Source: Blastocatellia bacterium (GTDB lineage: Bacteria > Acidobacteriota > Blastocatellia > Chloracidobacteriales > JADJPF01). Taken from it: DNA of 64,000 bases. Positions 45,603 to 54,083 of the stretch are shown piece by piece; the stretch's first letter is position 1, and each line of letters opens with the position of its first letter. The DNA lies in NCBI GenBank assembly GCA_025057015.1, contig JANWYG010000007.1, forward strand, positions 1 to 64,000, written 5' to 3'. Under the pieces are notes generated by a model that saw only the letters and a list, made by a program, of their open reading frames with translations, did not search any database and was not told the DNA's origin. A program made the translations under genes and the position numbers.

Positions 45603-46385
45603 GTGATTAAGAAAGAGAAAAAGGGTAAACTCGCTAAACTCAAACAGACGAAACCAGAATTTCGCGATCCGCTATGGGAGTTCTATTACAAACATGAGGC
45701 CAAGATTCTAGCCAAAAAAGACTTAGCGATAAAAGCCGCTGCTGCATTGGTAATAGCGACTATACTAGCTGCAGGCATCAATCTTTTTCTCAACTATAAG
45801 CGGTCTCAAGGGCAGGAAGCGCTCGCAAAGGCGTTTGAGATATATAACGCTTCTGTTGTCAAACCGGAAGAGGTAAAAGATGCCAAGGGGCGCGTTTATA
45901 CAGACAGAGAGCAAAAATACAAAGAAGCGGCTGCTGAGTTCGATAAGGTCGCTGCTACATATTCCGATCAGGCACGACTTGCACGTTTCTATGCAGCACT
46001 AAGCCGAAAACACTTCGACATAAACAAAGCACAATCAGAATTTGAAGCTCTTTCAAAAGAAGCCGACGATCTAGGCTTCTGGGCTAAAGTAGCGCTTGCA
46101 GAAACTTATGCCGCTGCCGGTGACTATGACAAAGCCCTAAGCCTATACAATCAGATGAAAGAAAACCCCGGACAATTGACCAAGTCTTTGATACTATACA
46201 ACATAGGTGCCCTTCTTGAGCTTCAAGGTAAGACCAAAGAAGCCACCGAGGCATACTTTCAATCCGCAACCCTAGCTCGCTCCTCTACTGCAGGCCGCAA
46301 GGCAGCTTCCCGGCTCGAGGCCTTAGACGAAGAACTGTATAAGAAGTTACCTGAAGACAAACCAGAAGCAGAGGAAGAAATATAG
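45603..46385 (+). CDS. YfgM-like membrane-anchored TPR protein
   Basis: 260 residues from a GTG at 45603, chosen because GGAG sits seven bases upstream. ATGs at 45528 and 45534 lack ribosome sites and would add ~25 residues. A lysine-rich N-terminus, one membrane segment (AAAALVIATILAAGINLFL) and a TPR domain (AETYAAAGDYDKALSLYNQM, LLELQGKTKEATEAYFQ) give the YfgM/YfgC-like layout with the TPR outside. Glu-rich C-terminus. Partner unknown. Confidence 0.82.
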   Translation: MIKKEKKGKLAKLKQTKPEFRDPLWEFYYKHEAKILAKKDLAIKAAAALVIATILAAGINLFLNYKRSQGQEALAKAFEIYNASVVKPEEVKDAKGRVYTDREQKYKEAAAEFDKVAATYSDQARLARFYAALSRKHFDINKAQSEFEALSKEADDLGFWAKVALAETYAAAGDYDKALSLYNQMKENPGQLTKSLILYNIGALLELQGKTKEATEAYFQSATLARSSTAGRKAASRLEALDEELYKKLPEDKPEAEEEI

Positions 46386-46445
46386 TCCATACGCAGTTAT
46401 GCCTATTTCTATAAACTGCAGCTTAACCTATCATTTAAGATTAAA

Positions 46446-47678
46446 ATGGGCATACTTGCGAGTAACTCTTCACGCAAAACTTATTACATACTCATCGTAA
46501 TCACTTTGACAGCAGCGATTATGGCTAACTTGGTGCTAGTCAAGCTGCTGTGTCTGCTCATAGCGAGTATTATCTACTTCGCAGGACGTTATGAAAAAGT
46601 ATGCTTTGACGGGCAGAGACTTTGGCGTGAAGGTTTGACGTCGTATTTTGAAAGAATCTTTAGCAGACAGTCTACAAGTATCCAAATAGAAGACGTAGAA
46701 CTAGTAAGTACTGAAGCTATTCGTTCAAGACGACTCAGACGCGTCAAATACTGCTACAATGTAAAAATCACGGCTAGAATGATTGCCATAACTATTCCTT
46801 TTAAGATCGGAAACTCCGATCCTAGCTTGCTACGTGAAGTCTTTTCCAGATTGGAAGAAACCAGCCTAGATCCCAGGTCATGCGAACTTAAAGAGTATCT
46901 GCAGCAAGTTGAACCTGCCAGCTCGAAGTATAAAGATTCCTTCAATGCTGACTATTGTGGCATTCCAACGCAAAAGCTATGTAGAATAGCCGGCGATCTT
47001 AAACTCGAAGGAGCACTACAGGAAGCCTATCGTTGCTTCTTCCTCGCCTACAAACGCGAGCCACATAATCCGAGGCTTCTCTACGAAATGGCACGGCTTC
47101 TATACTCGATTGGCAGTTATCATCCACGCTTGCTTATGCGTGCTGCAGCCTGCTTGAGGTTAGCAGCCATCTTCGCAAAAAGCGATTCTAAGTTGTTAGA
47201 GCGAATCGGGGAGACTTGTTTTGAAAAGGGAGACTTTGAAAAAGCCTCAACGTATTTTACCAAAGCCTTGGAACTCGAACCGACGCTATTTCGCTCGAAT
47301 ATAGGACTAGCGGAGATAGCGCTTAGAGAAGGAAAAATTGCTCGCGTAGTCCACTACTATAGCAACGCTGCTAGGGCTAGCAGCAGTCCGCAACAAAGAT
47401 TTGCGCTGCGTGAAGCTGAGTACTACAACAAGCTATATAGTGACGACACATATTTCAGGCTAGAGTTCGATCGCATACAAAAACTAGGGCTGGCAAAGTC
47501 AACTCGAGATTTCTGCGTCACATTGCTTCTCTTATCTTGGGTTGCTGCTTTGCTAGGTGGATTCTTTCTGCCACAAATTAACCAACTTGCCTGGATGGGA
47601 ATAATTTCTTCTGTATCCATTTGGACAGCTTCATCTATAATGATGCTCCGCTACAGCCAGCGGCATGTCCAAAAATAA
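46446..47678 (+). CDS. Unknown TPR membrane protein
   Basis: 410 residues, not recognised as a named family. Two membrane segments (about 12-30 and 32-47) start it, followed by a ~100-residue domain that could be a PH-like fold. TPR repeats occupy ~180-330 (IGETCFEKGDFEKASTYFTKALELEP, IGLAEIALREGKIARVVHYY). Two more membrane segments close it. Confidence 0.72.
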   Translation: MGILASNSSRKTYYILIVITLTAAIMANLVLVKLLCLLIASIIYFAGRYEKVCFDGQRLWREGLTSYFERIFSRQSTSIQIEDVELVSTEAIRSRRLRRVKYCYNVKITARMIAITIPFKIGNSDPSLLREVFSRLEETSLDPRSCELKEYLQQVEPASSKYKDSFNADYCGIPTQKLCRIAGDLKLEGALQEAYRCFFLAYKREPHNPRLLYEMARLLYSIGSYHPRLLMRAAACLRLAAIFAKSDSKLLERIGETCFEKGDFEKASTYFTKALELEPTLFRSNIGLAEIALREGKIARVVHYYSNAARASSSPQQRFALREAEYYNKLYSDDTYFRLEFDRIQKLGLAKSTRDFCVTLLLLSWVAALLGGFFLPQINQLAWMGIISSVSIWTASSIMMLRYSQRHVQK

Positions 47679-47719
47679 CACCATACTAAAAAGCTAGAGG
47701 ACACCACAAGGAGCAACAT

Positions 47720-48922
47720 ATGTCATATGATCCTAGCAGCAAGATTCAGGATTACCAAGTATTTGGAGAATTTGGCGACGTCAATCCTTCAATTACGGAT
47801 TCTTCAACATACACTTTCTTGAATCCTGCAACGATGAAAGAAATTTTCACGCACGAGATCGAAGGCTGCTTCTTATACTCCAGACACTGGAACCCAATCA
47901 ACAAATACTTGTCCAGGGCACTTGCCGCACTAGAAGACACAGAGATGGCCCAAGTAACCGCCTCTGGTATGGCTGCAATAAGCGCTACCATACTTCAACT
48001 ATGCCAGCAAGGTGACGAGATAGTATCGAGCCACACTATCTACGGCGGTACCTATGCTTTGTTTAAGAATTTTTTGCCGAGACTCGGAATCAAAGTCAAC
48101 TTCGTACATACCGCTAGCAAAGATGAAGTTGAAGCAGCAATAAACGAACGCACGCGAGTTATATACTGTGAGTCTATAAGTAATCCGCTACTAGAAGTTG
48201 CCGATATTCCAACCCTAGCCGAGATAGCGCATAGGCATTCAATCAAGTTGGTTGTAGACAATACGTTTAGCCCCATGATCCTATCCCCAGCAAGGCTAGG
48301 TGCTGACATAGTGATACACTCGCTTACGAAGTTCATTAATGGCACCAGCGATTGCGTAGCTGGCTGCATCTGTGCTTCAGAGGAGTTCATCCATCGGCTT
48401 ACAGACGTAAACAGCGGTGCCTGCATGCTGCTCGGCCCTGTACTAGACAGTCTCAGGTCAGCAAGCATCTTGAAGAATCTGCATTCGCTACACATTAGAA
48501 TGCAAAAGCACAGTGCAAACGCTCTCTACTTAGCGAGACGCTTCTCCGAGCTTGGAATAAAGACCCACTATCCAGGCCTGGAGACTCATAAAGATTATGC
48601 GCTGATAACCAGGCTGATGAACGAAGGTTTTGGTTACGGCGGCATGCTAGTTATAGACGTCGGCGATGAAGCTACTGCCGACAGGTTGATGCAGAAGATG
48701 CAGGAAGAAAAAGTAGGTTACTTAGCCGTTAGCCTAGGGTATTTTAAGACGCTCTTTAGCCCTCCTGGTAACTCTACTTCCTCTGAGATTCCCAAGGAAG
48801 AACAAAGAGAAATGGGCATAAGTAGCGGCATGATACGTCTTTCAGTGGGACTGGACAACGACATAGAACGCACTTATAGGCGCATTTATCACTGCCTCGA
48901 AACATTAGGAATAATTAAATAA
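47720..48922 (+). CDS. Cys/Met metabolism PLP-dependent enzyme
   Basis: 400 residues. Fold-type I PLP enzyme of the cystathionine gamma-synthase / methionine gamma-lyase family. It has TASGMAAISATILQL (phosphate-binding loop), VDNTFSPMILSPARLGADIVIHS and the PLP-lysine segment SLTKFINGTSD. The conserved C-terminal IRLSVGLDN follows. Which reaction (gamma-lyase, gamma-synthase, O-acetylhomoserine sulfhydrylase) cannot be told by eye. AAGGAG precedes the ATG. Confidence 0.9.
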   Translation: MSYDPSSKIQDYQVFGEFGDVNPSITDSSTYTFLNPATMKEIFTHEIEGCFLYSRHWNPINKYLSRALAALEDTEMAQVTASGMAAISATILQLCQQGDEIVSSHTIYGGTYALFKNFLPRLGIKVNFVHTASKDEVEAAINERTRVIYCESISNPLLEVADIPTLAEIAHRHSIKLVVDNTFSPMILSPARLGADIVIHSLTKFINGTSDCVAGCICASEEFIHRLTDVNSGACMLLGPVLDSLRSASILKNLHSLHIRMQKHSANALYLARRFSELGIKTHYPGLETHKDYALITRLMNEGFGYGGMLVIDVGDEATADRLMQKMQEEKVGYLAVSLGYFKTLFSPPGNSTSSEIPKEEQREMGISSGMIRLSVGLDNDIERTYRRIYHCLETLGIIK

Positions 48923-48952
48923 AGAAGTACTCAAGCTACTACTAGCAAGCAT

Positions 48953-50248
48953 ATGATCACAATGGCTGCGCTACTACTTACTGGACTACTGACTCAGAAA
49001 GAAGTCATCGAGTATTGGAAACATTTTGCATCTCAGCTGCTTGAATTATATCGTAGCTTACACTCAGAGCCGGAACTTTCCTTCGAAGAGAGAAGTACGG
49101 CTCAGAAACTCTCCGAACGGCTGCGAAATGAAGGCTACGAGGTTATAGAAGGCATTGCAGGCACAGGACTAGCAGGTGTAATGAGAAATGGATCCGGCCC
49201 GGTAGTACTCGTGCGCACTGATCTAGATGCCTTACCCGTAAAGGAGCAAACCGGAGCGGCATTTGCCAGCACTAGAACGGCAGTGCTTAACGGGCAAGAA
49301 GTACCTGTAATGCATGCCTGTGGTCATGACGTCCATATGTCTATATGGTTAGGACTAGCACAACTGCTAGTTCGTAACAAAGACAAGTGGCAGGGTACGG
49401 TCGTATTTGTGGGACAGCCAGCAGAAGAGACAGGCGCAGGTGCCAAGCGGATGCTCGACGAAGGCCTATACCAAAAAATCCCACGTCCCAACTATGCGTT
49501 AGCACTGCACGTTGATCCTTATTTACCGTCAGGCACGATAGGCTACACCAGAGGAGCAGCATTTGCGAACGTCAATTCTGTCGACATAGTACTCAAAGGC
49601 CGTGGCGGTCACGGTGCTGCACCACACAAGGCCGTCGACCCTATAGTTATGGCCGCAGCCCTAGTGCAATCGCTACAGACTATAGTAAGCCGTGAAATGA
49701 ACCCTACCGAACCAGCAGTAGTCACCATAGGCTCTATCCATGGTGGCACACGCTACAACATAATACCAGATGAAGTGAAGCTACAGCTTACCGTAAGATC
49801 CTATTCTGCCGCTGCTCGTGACCGAATACTGAATTCAATACGGCGGATGGCTTCTGCTATAGCCACAGCCTATAGAGCACCAGCCACACCTGAAGTACTC
49901 GTAGACGCAGGTAACCAGCTAGCCACACCAGCAACAGTTAACGATGCAGCCTTAGTTGATCGCATAGTAGCAGCTTGGCAGAAGGTACTACCTAAAGAAA
50001 GGGTAATAGAGCGAAGCCCAGAAATGATAGGAGAAGACTTCGGTCGCTTTGGCGAAGTTACCCCTCCGATTCCCTCCTTTATGTTCAGACTAGGTACTAC
50101 CGCTCCAGAAGAGCTGAAACATCTCTCTGAGGCAGGGCTAGAGCCAGCTCCATTACACAGCAGCTACTATTTGCCAGACGTCGAATCAGCTATTCCGGCT
50201 GGTATAGAAGCGATGTACATAGCACTAACAGACCTGCTCAAAAGATAA
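48953..50248 (+). CDS. M20 family amidohydrolase/peptidase
   Basis: 431 residues. Zinc-dependent hydrolase of the M20D (IAA-amino acid hydrolase / N-acyl amino acid amidohydrolase) type. It has RTDLDALPVKEQTGAAFAS, HACGHDVHMS, GQPAEETGAGAKRM and the dimerisation-domain segment GRGGHGAAPHKAVDPI. A short hydrophobic N-terminus (MAALLLTGLL) could be a weak signal peptide. The next gene starts four bases after the stop. Confidence 0.92.
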   Translation: MITMAALLLTGLLTQKEVIEYWKHFASQLLELYRSLHSEPELSFEERSTAQKLSERLRNEGYEVIEGIAGTGLAGVMRNGSGPVVLVRTDLDALPVKEQTGAAFASTRTAVLNGQEVPVMHACGHDVHMSIWLGLAQLLVRNKDKWQGTVVFVGQPAEETGAGAKRMLDEGLYQKIPRPNYALALHVDPYLPSGTIGYTRGAAFANVNSVDIVLKGRGGHGAAPHKAVDPIVMAAALVQSLQTIVSREMNPTEPAVVTIGSIHGGTRYNIIPDEVKLQLTVRSYSAAARDRILNSIRRMASAIATAYRAPATPEVLVDAGNQLATPATVNDAALVDRIVAAWQKVLPKERVIERSPEMIGEDFGRFGEVTPPIPSFMFRLGTTAPEELKHLSEAGLEPAPLHSSYYLPDVESAIPAGIEAMYIALTDLLKR

Positions 50249-50251
50249 ACC

Positions 50252-51274
50252 ATGAAGAAGCTGCTATTAGTATTGTGCCTAGCACTTCTGAGTTGCGAGC
50301 CTCCTCCTGCGGAATATATAGGAGATTTTCCTACAAAGAAAGAAGGCACGTTCCGCATAGCCTTTGGCTCGTGCAGCAAGACTACGCTACCTCAACCTCT
50401 GTGGAAACTGATAATAAACAGCAAGCCTGACGTCTGGATATGGCTTGGCGACATTATCTATGCCGACACTGAGGACATGCAGGCCATGAAAGAAATGTAC
50501 GAGCTGCAGCTCAAGCAAGAGGATTACACAGAGTTGCGCAAAAACGTCCCGATAATAGGCGTCTGGGATGATCATGACTATGGCATGAACGATGGTCACA
50601 AGGACTATCGGAAGCGTCGTGAGAGCCAACAGCTCTTGCTTGACTTTCTAGGTGAGCCGGCTGACAGCCTTCGTCGCAAGCAAGAAGGCGTCTACTGGTC
50701 TTATTCTTATGGCGAAGGAGATCGACAAGTAAAAGTTATTCTGCTCGATACGCGTTACCACAGTGACCCACCAGGCGAACAGAGCGACCTACTGGGTGAA
50801 GCTCAATGGCGATGGCTCGAAAATGAGCTAAGGACAAGCAAAGCACAAGTAAACATCCTAGCAAGCAGCATACAGGTTATATCCGAGGAACACAAATATG
50901 AAAAATGGGCAAATTATCCAGCCAGTCATAGACGGCTGTTTAGTTTGCTTGCAGAAACAAAGCCAAAGGGCCTAGTAATACTAAGTGGAGATCGACACTT
51001 CGCCGAGTTGTCCCGTAAAGACGATACTGCTCTTGGTTATCCATTATACGATCTAACATCAAGCGGCTTAACGCATGCCTCAAACCGGCTTCAGCACTAC
51101 CCTTGGACAGAGCCAAACCGATATCGAGTTGGAAAAGATTTCCGTGAACTTAACTTTGGTCTAATAGACATAGATTGGCAGAAGCAAACACTCACGCTGA
51201 GCATCTGCGGTCCCAAGGGGCTAGCCATCTCAGAAACTATTCAATTGTCAGCATTACAACCTGCGTCCAGATAG
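50252..51274 (+). CDS. PhoD-like metallophosphatase lipoprotein
   Basis: 340 residues. Lipoprotein signal (LVLCLALLSC). The PhoD-type metal site is clear: IAFGSCSK, WLGDIIYAD, GVWDDHDYGMND, LLDTRYH, GDRHFAELS. Predicted extracytoplasmic phosphodiesterase/alkaline phosphatase D. Probably co-transcribed with the M20 gene; convergent with the UPF0210 gene. Confidence 0.91.
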   Translation: MKKLLLVLCLALLSCEPPPAEYIGDFPTKKEGTFRIAFGSCSKTTLPQPLWKLIINSKPDVWIWLGDIIYADTEDMQAMKEMYELQLKQEDYTELRKNVPIIGVWDDHDYGMNDGHKDYRKRRESQQLLLDFLGEPADSLRRKQEGVYWSYSYGEGDRQVKVILLDTRYHSDPPGEQSDLLGEAQWRWLENELRTSKAQVNILASSIQVISEEHKYEKWANYPASHRRLFSLLAETKPKGLVILSGDRHFAELSRKDDTALGYPLYDLTSSGLTHASNRLQHYPWTEPNRYRVGKDFRELNFGLIDIDWQKQTLTLSICGPKGLAISETIQLSALQPASR

Positions 51275-51290
51275 CAATAGTCATTTTTTA

Positions 51291-52661
51291 CTAGTTGCGA
51301 AGGCCCTGTATTGGAGCTGGTATACGGCCTCCACGGCGGATAAAGCGTTCACAAGAGAACTTATTTACCGGCATAATCGGTGCGCTGCCAAGCAGGCCAC
51401 CATAGTCAACCATTTCTCCTACATCTTTACCAGGCACCGGTATGATCCTCACCGCAGTAGTCTTGTTATTGATGACACCTATAGCAACCTCGTCAGCTAT
51501 GATTGCCGAGATAACGTCGGCGGGCGTACTACCTGGTATGGCCACCATATCTAGGCCAACAGAGCAAACCGATGTCATAGCTTCAAGTTTTTCTAAGCCA
51601 AGTGCCCCTACTTTGACCGCTTCTATCATAGCGTGGTCTTCGGAGACAGGTATAAAGGCACCACTCAAGCCACCCACGTAGCTCGAAGCCATAGCACCAC
51701 CCTTCTTCACAGCATCAGTAAGCAAGGCAAGCGCCGCCGTAGAGCCCGGAGCACCTGCTCTTTCCAATCCCATTAGCTCAAGTATCTCGCCTACACTATC
51801 ACCTACAAGTGGTGTAGGAGCAAGACTGAGGTCAACTATGCCATACTCTACGCCGAGCCGGCGCGCTGCTTCTCGGCCTATTAGTTCACCTACTCGAGTT
51901 ATCTTAAACGCCGTGCGTTTGATTATCTCCGCCAGAGTACCCAAGTCGCAGTCACCAGCTACTTTGACCGAGTGTGCAACTACGCCAGGGCCACTTACGC
52001 CAACACTTATGGAACACTCTGGCTCTCCCACTCCATAGTAAGCTCCTGCCATAAAGGGATTGTCTTCTACAGCATTTGCGAAGACAACAAACTTAGCACA
52101 ACCTAACGCTCCCTTATCTGCAGTACGCTCAGCCAGAGCCTTAATTATTCTACCGAGCCGAGCTATAGCATCCATGTTTATGCCAGCTCGCGTTGTAGCT
52201 ACATTTACTGAGCCACAGAGCCGGCCGGTGACAGAGAGTGCTTCAGGTATGGATTCAAGGAAAGCTTCCTCGCCTTTTGTAAACCCTTTATGCACAAGAG
52301 CAGAATAACCACCAACGAAGTCTACTCCGACCGTGGATGCAGCATCGTCCACAGCACGAGCTAGGCTGACATAGTTTGCCACTTTGTCGCCCTGACAAGC
52401 CTCACCAACAAGAGAAAGAGGTGTAACTGCAATACGCCTATTGGCAATTGGTACACCATACTCAGCGACCAATTGATTAGCAACTGGCACAAGGCGCTCG
52501 CCTAGTCGGCACACCTTGTCATAGACTCGCCGGCAGAGTGTCTCTACAGAGGACTCTACACAGTCACGTAAAGATATTCCCAGCGTGATGGTGCGAATGT
52601 CGAGATGCTCCATCTCGGTCATCATCACCGTTTCGACGATCTCTTGCTGAGAAAACGGCAT
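51291..52661 (-). CDS. UPF0210 / DUF711 (PFL family) protein
   Basis: 456 residues, normal for the family. Conserved segments include [65 protein letters not shown] and the C-terminal [19 protein letters not shown]. Distantly related to glycyl-radical enzymes by fold, but without a radical glycine loop that I can identify; function unknown. It starts three bases after the GT2 stop. Confidence 0.9.
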   Translation of the reverse strand: MPFSQQEIVETVMMTEMEHLDIRTITLGISLRDCVESSVETLCRRVYDKVCRLGERLVPVANQLVAEYGVPIANRRIAVTPLSLVGEACQGDKVANYVSLARAVDDAASTVGVDFVGGYSALVHKGFTKGEEAFLESIPEALSVTGRLCGSVNVATTRAGINMDAIARLGRIIKALAERTADKGALGCAKFVVFANAVEDNPFMAGAYYGVGEPECSISVGVSGPGVVAHSVKVAGDCDLGTLAEIIKRTAFKITRVGELIGREAARRLGVEYGIVDLSLAPTPLVGDSVGEILELMGLERAGAPGSTAALALLTDAVKKGGAMASSYVGGLSGAFIPVSEDHAMIEAVKVGALGLEKLEAMTSVCSVGLDMVAIPGSTPADVISAIIADEVAIGVINNKTTAVRIIPVPGKDVGEMVDYGGLLGSAPIMPVNKFSCERFIRRGGRIPAPIQGLRN

Positions 52662-52664
52662 GAC

Positions 52665-53633
52665 CTACCCCACCAAATTGATTGTCTTAGCTATGGTATA
52701 CACTTTTTTCCCCTGCGACTCATGGTAAGTACGAACCAGGAGTTCGGCAAGTAGCCCCATCATAACAAACATAATCGCTAAAAAGAAGAAAATAACAGCA
52801 AAAATAAGTCCGATAACTAATTGTATATAACCCAGAGAAAAACCTATATCGACAATCGTAAGAACTATAACAGCAAGAGAGCAGAGCGAAGCAAAAGTTG
52901 CTACAAATCCAAAAAAGTACATCGGCTTGCGCAGGTATCCAAGTAAAAACTTGACTGTTATCAGGTCAAGGAAGACTTTGAAAGTGCGTGAAAGGCCATA
53001 CTTGCTTTTTCCGGCGATGCGAGGATGGTGAGCTACGGGCACTTCAGCTATCTTAGCTCCTTCAAGGACGGCCAGTGCTGGTATAAACCTATGCATCTCA
53101 CCATACAGCCGAACTTGCTTAATTAGATCACTTCTGTAGGCTTTGAGGCTGCAGCCATAGTCGTTTAGGCGTACACCTGTAACGAGCGAGATCAGCTTGT
53201 TTGCTACTTTGCTTGGTAAAGTCTTAGTTAAATCATCTTGTCTATTTTTTCTCCAGCCACTGACTATATCGTAGCCTTCTTCTATTTTGGCGACCAACAA
53301 AGGTATGTCTTTAGGGTCATTTTGCAGATCTGCGTCCAAAGGTACTATAATTTGACCGCTAGCAAAGTCGATTCCTGCAGCCATAGCTGCAGTCTGGCCA
53401 TAGTTTCTCCTAAAACGTATCACTTTCACTCTAGTATCATCGGCAGCTAGTTTTGCTAACACGTCATAGCTTTTGTCAGTACTTCCGTCATCTATGTAGA
53501 TAATCTCATAATCTGCAGCAACTATAGCAAGCGACTCTTGAAGTTGCTTTTGGAGATTCTGCAGGTTTTCCTCTTCATTATATACGGGTATAACTATCGA
53601 AAGCTTCAGATAAGGTTCCAACCGCCTCACCAT
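52665..53633 (-). CDS. GT2 glycosyltransferase (DPM1/GtrB-like)
   Basis: 322 residues. GT2 fold with IPVYNEEENL, YIDDGSTDKSY and metal-binding DADLQND, followed by two C-terminal membrane segments (about 230-255 and 265-295), as in polyprenyl-phosphate sugar transferases. The ATG lies directly after the U-tract of a strong terminator, leaving no room for a separate promoter and no Shine-Dalgarno. Expression must rely on read-through, or on a later start such as GTG at 53630. Confidence 0.9.
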   Translation of the reverse strand: MVRRLEPYLKLSIVIPVYNEEENLQNLQKQLQESLAIVAADYEIIYIDDGSTDKSYDVLAKLAADDTRVKVIRFRRNYGQTAAMAAGIDFASGQIIVPLDADLQNDPKDIPLLVAKIEEGYDIVSGWRKNRQDDLTKTLPSKVANKLISLVTGVRLNDYGCSLKAYRSDLIKQVRLYGEMHRFIPALAVLEGAKIAEVPVAHHPRIAGKSKYGLSRTFKVFLDLITVKFLLGYLRKPMYFFGFVATFASLCSLAVIVLTIVDIGFSLGYIQLVIGLIFAVIFFFLAIMFVMMGLLAELLVRTYHESQGKKVYTIAKTINLVG

Positions 53634-53634
53634 C

Positions 53635-53660
53635 AAAAAAAATCCCCACCGCTGGTGGGG
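53635..53660 (-). terminator. Rho-independent terminator after the pil operon
   Basis: On the minus strand CCCCACC-AGC-GGTGGGG is followed by A and eight T's. The 7-base GC-rich stem and U-tract are near ideal. It closes the pilM-Q/roadblock operon about 50 bases after the last stop. Its T run ends at the GT2 start codon. Confidence 0.85.
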
Positions 53661-53711
53661 GGAAGCCTTTTGGGGCAGAGAAGAAGAAGCGTATTGCCCT
53701 AGTAGTGTGTT

Positions 53712-54083
53712 TTAGAAAGCAAATTCTTCCTCAAGCATTAGCTGGGCTTTTTTAAGTTCGAATCTTGCTCGACCAATATTTCCCCCTTGTTCAAGAGCCA
53801 TCATCAGGAAGTATTCGGTATTGATAAGCTTTATGACCAGGACCATGTTTTCAGCAATAACGCTTATTTCTTCCAACTGTCCTACGCCTGTCTCTTTAGT
53901 AGTTCGCATGGAATTTCTGAGCAGGGTAGCGTAGGCAGCAGCTATCATCCCAAGTTTACTATCCCTTGGAACATTTTCTGAGAAGCGCTGCTCGATAGCA
54001 ATGCCATCGAGCCCCATAATCAGAGCTCCGATGGCACCATCTACTTTGCCCAGCATCTGCTTTAAAATCTCACCAAAGTTCAT
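53712..54083 (-). CDS. Roadblock/LC7 domain protein
   Basis: 123 residues, one roadblock/LC7 domain (DGAIGALIMGLDGIAIEQRF, EEISVIAENMVLVIKLINTEYFLMMAL). Such proteins dimerise and often act as GTPase-activating partners of Ras-like GTPases, for example MglB with MglA in polarity and pilus motility. The ATG overlaps the pilQ stop (TAATG), so it is coupled to the pilus operon. No GTPase gene lies in this window. Confidence 0.9.
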   Translation of the reverse strand: MNFGEILKQMLGKVDGAIGALIMGLDGIAIEQRFSENVPRDSKLGMIAAAYATLLRNSMRTTKETGVGQLEEISVIAENMVLVIKLINTEYFLMMALEQGGNIGRARFELKKAQLMLEEEFAF

